From NCBI RefSeq assembly GCF_003259255.1, contig NZ_QGOL01000006.1:248001-312000 (forward strand): a DNA stretch of 64,000 bases. The letters are read 5' to 3'. The position numbers and the translations under genes were made by a program. The DNA is from Algoriphagus litoralis (GTDB taxonomy: Bacteria > Bacteroidota > Bacteroidia > Cytophagales > Cyclobacteriaceae). The notes under the pieces were generated by a model, which was given only the letters and a program-made list of their open reading frames with translations, was not told the DNA's origin and searched no databases. Below, piece by piece: positions 17,576 through 23,354 of this stretch (positions are counted from its first letter, which is position 1; the number at the start of each line of letters is the position of its first letter).

Positions 17576-19021
17576 ATGAATAAGCTTAACCTCTTCGCCA
17601 CCTGCTTGTCAATGACTGTTCTGATCAGTCCAACCCTAGCTCAACAAGCTCCCGATCCACTCAAGAAATCAGTTCAGGAGACCATTGACGCGCGTTACTC
17701 AGCAATGACCAATCTGAGTGATCAGATCTGGGCATTTGAGGAAATCGCCTTTCAGGAGTTTAAATCCTCCGCTGCACTATCAGCCTATGCTGAAGAACTC
17801 GGCTTCAAAGTGACTCGGGGTGTAGGTGAAATCCCTACCGCTTTTGTAGCAGAATATGGTTCAGGATCGCCGATTATCGGCATTATGGGAGAGTTTGATG
17901 GGCTTCCGGGCTTATCCCAAAACAAAGTCCCTTACAAAAGTCCCCTTCACGAAGACGCTCCGGGCCATGGTTGCGGACATAATATGTTCGGTGTGGCCTC
18001 ACTGAGTGCTGCTGGAGCCATTAAGGACTTGATTGCAGAAGGAAAGCTCAAGGGAACAATCAGATTCTACGGCACGCCAGCTGAAGAGAAGTTTTTTGGC
18101 AAGCTTTGGATGATTCGTGCAGGACTGATGGACGATGTGGACATCATGATGGACTGGCATCCTGGGGATGAGACCGAAACTGATGTTCAAAAAGGACTTG
18201 CCTTGGTCGACTTTATCGTGGAATTCAAAGGTCAAGCGGCACATGCTTCCGGTGATCCCTGGAACGGACGTTCAGCTTCCGATGCACTCGAACTCTACAC
18301 TTCCGGCATCAACTACTACCGTGAGCATGTCAAACCTACAGTTCGGATGCATTACCACATACAGGATGGCGGTCAGGTCGTCAATGTAGTGCCCGACTAC
18401 AGCAGGCTTTGGGTGCGGGTGCGGGACACCAGCCGTGAAGGCTTGATGCCCGTATGGAAGCAAGTGGAGAAAATGGCCGAAGGCGCTGCGATCATGGCCA
18501 ATGTCAGTCATGAGGTGACTTTGGTATCTGGAGTTCACGAAATCCTAGTTAATCGAACCGGCTCGGCTTACATGCAGAAAAACTTGGAAGCCCTAGGACC
18601 GATCACCTACACTGCCGAGGAGCAGGAGTTTGCAAAAAAGATTCAGGAAGCAACAGGAAAACCGCAGATCGGAATTGTGTCTGTAATCAAACCCATGAAA
18701 GAAACCTTAGAACATAGCATGGGGGGAAGTACGGATGTCGGCGACGTAAGCTGGGTAGTTCCTACGATAAGAATGAGTGGCACCACAGCGCCAAACGGAA
18801 CACCTTGGCACTCTTGGGCGGTGGTAGCTTCCGGTGGGATGTCCATCGGTCACAAGGGAATGGGCTATGCTGCAAAAGCTTTGGCTATGACGATGGTGGA
18901 TCTTTATCAAAATGAAACCCTGAGAAACGAGATCAAAGCCGAATTCAAAGAGAAAAAAGGCGATTACGTGTACAAAGGAATCATTCCTGATGGTCCTCCG
19001 CCATTGAAGGCGGGGTATTGA
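17576..19021 (+). CDS. Secreted M20-family amidohydrolase, AbgB (aminobenzoyl-glutamate utilisation B) like
   Basis: 481 residues from ATG 17576 (MNKLNLFATCLS), which gives a signal peptide ending TLAQQ; the frame is open 47 codons further upstream, but that part is non-coding in character. Metal-site motifs typical of M20D amidases: GEFDGLPGLSQ, GHGCGHNMFG, GTPAEEKFFGKLWM, DWHPGD and, late, HSMGGSTDVGDVSW with WHSWAVVASGG. The AHASGDPWNGRSASDALELY segment is the dimerisation/lid domain. Relatives hydrolyse N-acyl amino acids or p-aminobenzoyl-glutamate, but AbgB is cytoplasmic, while this one is exported. The accessory island begins directly downstream. Confidence 0.9.
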   Translation: MNKLNLFATCLSMTVLISPTLAQQAPDPLKKSVQETIDARYSAMTNLSDQIWAFEEIAFQEFKSSAALSAYAEELGFKVTRGVGEIPTAFVAEYGSGSPIIGIMGEFDGLPGLSQNKVPYKSPLHEDAPGHGCGHNMFGVASLSAAGAIKDLIAEGKLKGTIRFYGTPAEEKFFGKLWMIRAGLMDDVDIMMDWHPGDETETDVQKGLALVDFIVEFKGQAAHASGDPWNGRSASDALELYTSGINYYREHVKPTVRMHYHIQDGGQVVNVVPDYSRLWVRVRDTSREGLMPVWKQVEKMAEGAAIMANVSHEVTLVSGVHEILVNRTGSAYMQKNLEALGPITYTAEEQEFAKKIQEATGKPQIGIVSVIKPMKETLEHSMGGSTDVGDVSWVVPTIRMSGTTAPNGTPWHSWAVVASGGMSIGHKGMGYAAKALAMTMVDLYQNETLRNEIKAEFKEKKGDYVYKGIIPDGPPPLKAGY

Positions 19022-19043
19022 GGTAAAAACATAATGAAAAAAT

Positions 19044-19116
19044 ATACGCAACAGTTGCGGTAAGCACGCCAAAAAGGCCAGCTTACCGCAATATTGCGGG
19101 AATTAAAAGTTAGCAG
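19044..19116 (+). repeat. Hairpin plus GTTAG core at the left edge of the accessory island (attC-like)
   Basis: A perfect inverted repeat TTGCGGTAAGC / GCTTACCGCAA (19055-19065, 19081-19091) with an inner GCC-AAAAA-GGC stem. It is preceded by CGCAAC and followed 17 bases later by GTTAGCAGC (19109-19117), seven codon-widths upstream of the next ATG at most. This resembles a short attC recombination site, but its two flanks are unequal, so a different structural element (or an attI-like site) is possible. Confidence 0.45.
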
Positions 19117-19943
19117 CAATAATGACCAGACGAACAGCAAACATATTGACAGGCATTTTATCTATAGGACTTTTGACAATTTTACTTGTTAGGTTGACAA
19201 ATGTTCCAGGCGGAATGATTCTTTCTGGATTTGCATTAGGGACAATGTGGGTTATAGTTATTGTATTGGTTTGTTTAATCTTGACCGCTATTTTAAAACG
19301 TATTTTTAAGACACAATCGTTTTTGACAATCTTATTTTTGACGACCACTATTGGGTTTGCATATTTTCACTACAAACTATACTCACCGACCTTGACAATT
19401 GTAGTGCCGACCAATTATTCAGGAGAAGTGGACTTGGTTTTAGCAAATGTAACAGATAACATATTGACACTTGACACAAACGGAATTGGTTATATTGACC
19501 AGTGGACTTTTGACAAAACATATTCAAGACCAATCGTTATTGACCAAGACGGAAATAACCTTGACAGTTTGTTAGTTGGCTTCAACCCGACTTCGTTTTG
19601 GAGTGTTGGAAAATCTTGTTGCATAGACAATCAAGAAGTCCATACCAAAGGTTTCAAAATTATAAGAAATGGTAAAGAAGTTTTTAAATTTAGAAGTTTG
19701 ACAGACCTAATAAATCGTAAAATTACAAAGACAAGAAAACCAGACGAACATACTTTAATTCAAACAGAAGCAACAACAGACAGCATTGACAATGGGACGG
19801 ATAAGTAGAATTACTGCTGCTAACAGCACATTGGCAATAGGCGGGGTTTCGTCTCCGCTTGACAGTTTTGTGGTAGCCGAAAGTTCAGGTCTCCGAACAA
19901 ACTTCTGTGCTGAAAAGCCCGCCCATCGCCAATCTGCAAACCG
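19109..19943 (+). mobile_element. Putative integron-type gene cassette without an integrase
   Basis: The unit starts with GTTAGCAGCAATAAT and its gene is followed by ATTACTGCTGCTAAC (19810-19824), the reverse complement with one mismatch in 15. It then runs through a long folded region to the next core GTTAGGT (19943-19949). In integron cassettes the R'' core after the gene is complementary to the cassette's own first bases rather than to the start of the next cassette; exactly that is seen here (GCTGCTAAC pairs with GTTAGCAGC, not with GTTAGGTGC). One gene, start codon a few bases after the core, foreign base composition. No integrase is in the window. Confidence 0.55.
19122..19808 (+). CDS. 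Unknown membrane protein carried in the putative cassette
   Basis: 228 residues. Three hydrophobic segments occupy the first 85 residues (ILTGILSIGLLTILLVRLT, MILSGFALGTMWVIVIVLV, SFLTILFLTTTIGFAYFHY). A soluble domain follows with VVPTNYSGEVDLVLANVTDN and NGIGYIDQWTFDK, a pattern that reminds me of the small DUF6843-type beta domains of Bacteroidota; I am not sure. The tail is charged and Thr-rich. The gene is AT-rich with many GAC/ACA codons, unlike the neighbouring chromosomal genes, which supports transfer. The ATG is five bases after the cassette core GTTAGCAGC; no other gene shares its transcript. Confidence 0.6.
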   Translation: MTRRTANILTGILSIGLLTILLVRLTNVPGGMILSGFALGTMWVIVIVLVCLILTAILKRIFKTQSFLTILFLTTTIGFAYFHYKLYSPTLTIVVPTNYSGEVDLVLANVTDNILTLDTNGIGYIDQWTFDKTYSRPIVIDQDGNNLDSLLVGFNPTSFWSVGKSCCIDNQEVHTKGFKIIRNGKEVFKFRSLTDLINRKITKTRKPDEHTLIQTEATTDSIDNGTDK

Positions 19944-19951
19944 TTAGGTGC
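19816..19951 (+). other. attC-like recombination site after the cassette gene
   Basis: Outer cores GCTAAC (19819-19824) and GTTAGGT (19943-19949). The inner arms ATTGGCAATAGGCGGG (19830-19845) and CCCGCCCATCGCCAAT (19918-19933) pair over 16 positions with two A.C mismatches on the top strand, which become G.T wobbles on the bottom strand. Thus the bottom strand folds better, as expected of attC sites. About 135 bp overall, within the known size range of long attC sites. Confidence 0.55.
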
Positions 19952-19967
19952 AATTATACAGACAGAC

Positions 19968-20684
19968 ATGACAAGAAACGAAATACTGACATTGACGATC
20001 GCAATCATAGCGGTAATTGTTTCCGTTGCAACTCCTTTTGCCCAGAGAAAATATGAGGAATGGAAATCACGGATAAGTTTCAGATTGTATATCAAAAAAT
20101 ACCTTGGAGTTCTTTTTAATATCTTGACATACGACAAAATAGAATATCATGTGCCAAGTATTAAATACAATCCAGAAAAAATTAACTTGACATTACCAGA
20201 ATATATAAAAAGGTTTGAAAAGGATTTTAAAGAACATCAAAACACAGTTCAATATAGGGTTGCCTTCGCTATTCTTTTTAATATTCAAAATTTATTTTCT
20301 GTTTTTAATAGGTCTAGGATAGAAATAAACCGAATTAATGTTGATGGATTATATGAGCATACATTGGCATATGGTAGTAATTTATCAAAAAAGAACTTAC
20401 ATAAAATATACGGACTTCTTTTATTGATGGAACATTATAACTCAATAACAACATTCCATGACAGATTTGATGGTTTAAAATCGATTAAGAGAGTTAAAAA
20501 AGATGGCGTAATTGTAGGATTTGAATTGGACAAGAATATTTTGAAAGATCAACAAATGGTTGCTGAGGATATGAAACACTTATGCAATAATGAATTATCT
20601 ATTGATGAAGTTTTAAAAGTCAACAAATTACTAATTCAAGAAACCAAGGATTTTTTTGAATTTGATAAACTGAAGAAGAATTAA
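19968..20684 (+). CDS. Unknown protein with one N-terminal membrane segment, second accessory gene
   Basis: 238 residues. An N-terminal segment (ILTLTIAIIAVIVSVATPFAQRKYEEW) looks like a membrane anchor, after which the protein is basic and helical with no recognised motif (LYIKKYLGVLFNILTYDK, then VAFAILFNIQNLFSVFNR, then KIYGLLLLMEHYNS). I do not recognise the family. The arrangement (short anchor followed by a helical domain) is seen in many accessory proteins of Bacteroidota. The ATG lies 18 bases after the core GTTAGGTGC, so it would be the first gene of a second cassette; no matching GCACCTAAC was found downstream, so that cassette's right end seems lost. Base composition is AT-rich as in the preceding gene. 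Confidence 0.6.
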   Translation: MTRNEILTLTIAIIAVIVSVATPFAQRKYEEWKSRISFRLYIKKYLGVLFNILTYDKIEYHVPSIKYNPEKINLTLPEYIKRFEKDFKEHQNTVQYRVAFAILFNIQNLFSVFNRSRIEINRINVDGLYEHTLAYGSNLSKKNLHKIYGLLLLMEHYNSITTFHDRFDGLKSIKRVKKDGVIVGFELDKNILKDQQMVAEDMKHLCNNELSIDEVLKVNKLLIQETKDFFEFDKLKKN

Positions 20685-20734
20685 TGGAAGAAGCTAATTT
20701 CTTTATTACAAGCATGCCGTCATCAAGACCGGCT

Positions 20735-20914
20735 GACCCCTCTAGGCGTAGTATCTACTCAGAATCTCTGAGGTTCAAGTAGACGCTGGGTGAAGTTTGT
20801 AACTTCACCCTAATATTCTTACCAATTTTCAATTGGCTAACCTTCTTCGGCTCTTGCATCATGAGCAAATTACAAATTTGTATTTATATTAAGGCGTAAT
20901 TGCAAATTACGCCT
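20735..20914. repeat. Cluster of REP-like palindromes
   Basis: Two perfect 10-bp inverted repeats with 3-nt loops: GGGTGAAGTT-TGT-AACTTCACCC (20788-20810) and AGGCGTAATT-GCA-AATTACGCCT (20892-20914), plus CAAAT/ATTTG at 20866-20880. The left part (20735-20787, CCCCTCTAGGCGTAGT and AAGTAGACG) has a degenerate second copy at 21356-21418. Short palindromes of this kind are often left by REP-associated Y1 transposases, none of which is present here. Confidence 0.6.
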
Positions 20915-21007
20915 AGTCAACGTCTCTTTTAAAATTTAACCTAAAACTACACTCAGCGGAGAAATATGGCAGAATCAAAGAATTTAACAAAACAATAATT
21001 CTTATAA

Positions 21008-21280
21008 ATGTATGATATAGAATTTTACCTATACGGAATAATTCCGATGATAGTTGGGATTTTGATAATTTGGAAATCAATCCAGATTTCATCAAAAAGA
21101 AGATTGGTTATAAGTTGGGCTATAACATTTATAATTGCTATTTCTTTCGCATTTGCAGAATATATGCTATTCTTAATAAGCTTTACAGAATCATGGCCAA
21201 CATATTTACCGCACATTTTGTTGGCTTTGAATTTAATATTGTTAGGTATTCAGTTGTTACTAAAAAATAGAAAAGATTGA
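21008..21280 (+). CDS. Small hydrophobic membrane protein of unknown function
   Basis: 90 residues, three predicted membrane helices (IEFYLYGIIPMIVGILIIW; LVISWAITFIIAISFAFAEYMLF; YLPHILLALNLILLGIQLLL) with basic connecting loops and a KNRKD tail. No family recognised. It is AT-rich and lies among repeats in the accessory stretch. Its hydrophobic-segment layout and loop charges look like a genuine protein rather than chance, but a frame of this size in AT-rich DNA cannot be proven real from sequence alone. Confidence 0.45.
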   Translation: MYDIEFYLYGIIPMIVGILIIWKSIQISSKRRLVISWAITFIIAISFAFAEYMLFLISFTESWPTYLPHILLALNLILLGIQLLLKNRKD

Positions 21281-21355
21281 GGTTTGGCTTTCTAAAACAT
21301 TAATGAAATTCATATCGAGGAAACGGAAAACCAGAAACTGGAAAAGTTTATTGTT

Positions 21356-21418
21356 ACCCCCTCTAGTCGTAGTTTACTACTCACTTCGCTGTTAATCAAA
21401 TAGACGTTAGCCTAGGTG
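21356..21418. repeat. Second, degenerate copy of the island repeat
   Basis: ACCCCCTCTAGTCGTAGT, then TACTACTCACTTCGCTG, then ATCAAATAGACG parallels the segment at 20735-20787 (GACCCCTCTAGGCGTAGT ... TCAAGTAGACG). The two copies flank the small membrane gene at 21008-21280, so they may bound a past insertion. Confidence 0.45.
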
Positions 21419-21460
21419 TAAATTTCCTCCCTTGCTCCAGTACCGTTGTCGAGACTGGCC

Positions 21461-21502
21461 CAAGGTTAAAATGATTCGTCGAGGCGAATCATTTTAACCT
21501 TG
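21461..21502. repeat. Perfect 18-bp inverted repeat with 6-nt loop
   Basis: Arms at 21461-21478 and 21485-21502 (CAAGGTTAAAATGATTCG and its exact reverse complement) around TCGAGG. No T-run follows on either strand, so it is not a normal terminator; it does not lie next to a recognised gene end. Confidence 0.8.
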
Positions 21503-21566
21503 TCATACCTTTTTATTTTTTGAATTTGTAATTCAATCAAAAGTCCTTTGAAATCAGCCTTGAGCC

Positions 21567-21834
21567 GATGTCTTTCAGCTTTTAGCCGATAATTATGTGT
21601 TCGGAACTGATAATTAATGATTCGAACCTGTTAATTAATATCTCGGAACTGATAATTAATATCTTGGAACTGATAATTATCTGTTCTGAGCTGATAATTA
21701 TGTGCTTTTAGCTGATAATTATGTGTTTGGAACTGATATTTATGTGCTTTTAACTGATAATTATGTGTTTGGAACTGATAATTAATGATTCGAACCTGAT
21801 AATTAATATCTTGGAACTGATAATTACTGATTCC
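21567..21834. repeat. 21-bp tandem repeat array, about 12.8 units
   Basis: Units of the type GATAATTATGTGTTTGGAACT repeat head to tail; units 1-11 begin at 21588, 21609, 21630 and so on to 21798, with a degenerate unit before and a partial one after. A higher-order pattern is visible: units 1-3 match units 9-11 almost exactly (spacing 168 bp). On the minus strand the array is open and reads as heptapeptides NYQFQTH, NYQLKAH, NYQFQDI; a TAT-to-TAA change in unit 3 ends the frame at 21631. It belongs to the NYEL-type intergenic minisatellites often seen in Bacteroidota. Confidence 0.9.
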
Positions 21835-21973
21835 AGATAGATATTTAAAAATTTTTGGCTTGTAAGTCAGGCCCAAAGTTCGGCCAGCATATCCGAATAT
21901 CCGCCGATTGCCCTATCTTCAATTCGGTCATAAAAATCAATTTCCACCACCTCTTTTCCCAATCCATCCCAAA

Positions 21974-22426
21974 ATGAAAACTTGTCTGACGTTCTTTCTT
22001 CTGTTATTCTCCACCGGAGCTTTTGCCCAAAATATAGTTTCCTCGGACGAAAAAGAGATTCAAAACCTCATCCAAAACTCATTTGACGCACTTTTTTCCA
22101 ACTATGATTCCAAGCAACTCCCGGATTTTTATACCGAAGACTTCCTGCTCTTTGAGCAAGGAGAAATATGGGATATGGACTTTATCAAAAACTATCTTAC
22201 CCGAGCCCAAGCAAACCCAAACCCTCCCACCCGAACCAATCGATTCGAATTTATTGAGACCAAAGTGGATGGCAATCGGGGTTGGGTGGGCTATTGGAAC
22301 TATGCGACAATAACCCAAGATGGCAAAGTGATCCGAGATATTAAATGGCTGGAAAGTGCCACGGCCGTGAAAACTGACAAGGGTTGGCGATTGGATATGC
22401 TCCATTCGACTCGGGTGGAAGAATAG
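21974..22426 (+). CDS. Secreted SnoaL/DUF4440-like (NTF2-fold) protein
   Basis: 150 residues from ATG 21974 (MKTCLTFFLLLFSTGAFAQ), which starts at a signal peptide; the frame is open 22 codons upstream without coding character. The mature part follows the NTF2-like plan: helix EKEIQNLIQNSFDALFSNYDSKQLPDFY, short strand, then RFEFIETKVDGNRGWVGYWNYATI and a final strand pair with WLESATAVKTDKGWRLDMLHSTRV. DUF4440-type proteins bind small hydrophobic ligands or act as enzymes, and exported versions are common in this phylum. Function cannot be said. It is convergent with the caspase-like gene, 19 bases away. Confidence 0.75.
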   Translation: MKTCLTFFLLLFSTGAFAQNIVSSDEKEIQNLIQNSFDALFSNYDSKQLPDFYTEDFLLFEQGEIWDMDFIKNYLTRAQANPNPPTRTNRFEFIETKVDGNRGWVGYWNYATITQDGKVIRDIKWLESATAVKTDKGWRLDMLHSTRVEE

Positions 22427-22445
22427 AAATACTCGCCTGAGAATT

Positions 22446-23354
22446 TCAGGATTCTCCCAGGTTTATATTTTTCAAATCCACCCAAGGGTTACCCAAAAGA
22501 TGGTACTGATTTAAAACCTGGCTAACTGACTGATCTTCCGTTGAGATCAAGTCCAAAATGATTTCGGCCAAAGACTCATGCCGTTTTTGTGCCAAAGAGT
22601 TGAGGAATTGTCTTCCCAAAAGTTGATTCTCTTCAGTTTTGACTTTGAAAGGACTCGCTAGGAGACTTTGGGTTTTGCCGGATAGGAACCAAGCCAAGCC
22701 TATAGTTTGCTCCACTTCCGGATCCAGCGTGGAGCAGGTAAACCACAGACTGAGGAGCAATTGTTTTTCAGGGCTATTGGAAAGCAATTCATCCACTGTG
22801 ACATGGCCATAGCCCCTGATTCGATCCCCTTCCGAGTGACCCCAATAGGCCCAGATCCCGCTCATTTTTTTCAATTCCTGTAAAAAATCTTCTTTGAAAT
22901 AATCCCCAGGATGGTAGGGTTTTGCGCCAGCCTGAGCCCAAAGCTCGAGCATATCCGTATAGGGAGGCTGGTATTGGCAGGAAACATGAACGTCAGCTGA
23001 TTCATTTTTCGAAGGTTCATTTTGCAAATAGTGCTCCACCTCTTCCCAAGTATCCGCAAAAAACAAGGCACAAATCCATGCATTTTGAGGTTTTGCTTGG
23101 ATCAATTTTGGCCAAAAGGAGATATGGCTGGACTGGGCAAATGATCGGGGAAGAATCATCATCGTAGCCAAACCGCTGCAATCCTCCTCGAGTAGGTTCA
23201 TTGCCTCTTGGATGAGTCTGGGTTCTTCGGGCTGCTTGAATCCAACAAGAAAATAGCAAGGCTGAATGGAATTCAACCTTGCTATACCTTCATCGGCCTG
23301 ATCCATCCACATGAACGGAATGATCAGCCCTCTTTTTTGGGTTTCTGAGTTCAA
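22446..23354 (-). CDS. Putative caspase-fold cysteine peptidase (C25/CHAT-like)
   Basis: 302 residues starting with TTG at 23354, which directly follows the stop codon of the zincin gene (no gap). No signal peptide. The C-terminal half shows a caspase-fold arrangement: strand plus candidate catalytic His173 in GIWAYWGHSEGDR, a helix (VTVDELLSN), then strand plus candidate Cys207 in LLLSLWFTCSTLDPEV. The His-Cys distance of 34 is close to that of gingipain-type C25 peptidases. It continues with SGKTQSLLASPFKV, helix NQLLGRQFLNSLAQ and YHLLGNPWVDL, similar to the NLLGDP ending of C25 proteins. The N-terminal half is a Rossmann-like region of unknown role. This is a motif-level call; the protein could be an inactive relative. 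Confidence 0.5.
   Translation of the reverse strand: MNSETQKRGLIIPFMWMDQADEGIARLNSIQPCYFLVGFKQPEEPRLIQEAMNLLEEDCSGLATMMILPRSFAQSSHISFWPKLIQAKPQNAWICALFFADTWEEVEHYLQNEPSKNESADVHVSCQYQPPYTDMLELWAQAGAKPYHPGDYFKEDFLQELKKMSGIWAYWGHSEGDRIRGYGHVTVDELLSNSPEKQLLLSLWFTCSTLDPEVEQTIGLAWFLSGKTQSLLASPFKVKTEENQLLGRQFLNSLAQKRHESLAEIILDLISTEDQSVSQVLNQYHLLGNPWVDLKNINLGES

Noticed and set aside
21567..21834. CRISPR array
   Set aside because: The units are contiguous 21-bp tandem repeats with no unique spacers, and there are no cas genes nearby.
21631..21876. 81-codon minus-strand gene made of NYQ heptads
   Set aside because: It is the translation of a minisatellite; the frame is broken by a stop in unit 3 and there is no sign of selection on a protein. 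Kept as a repeat feature only.
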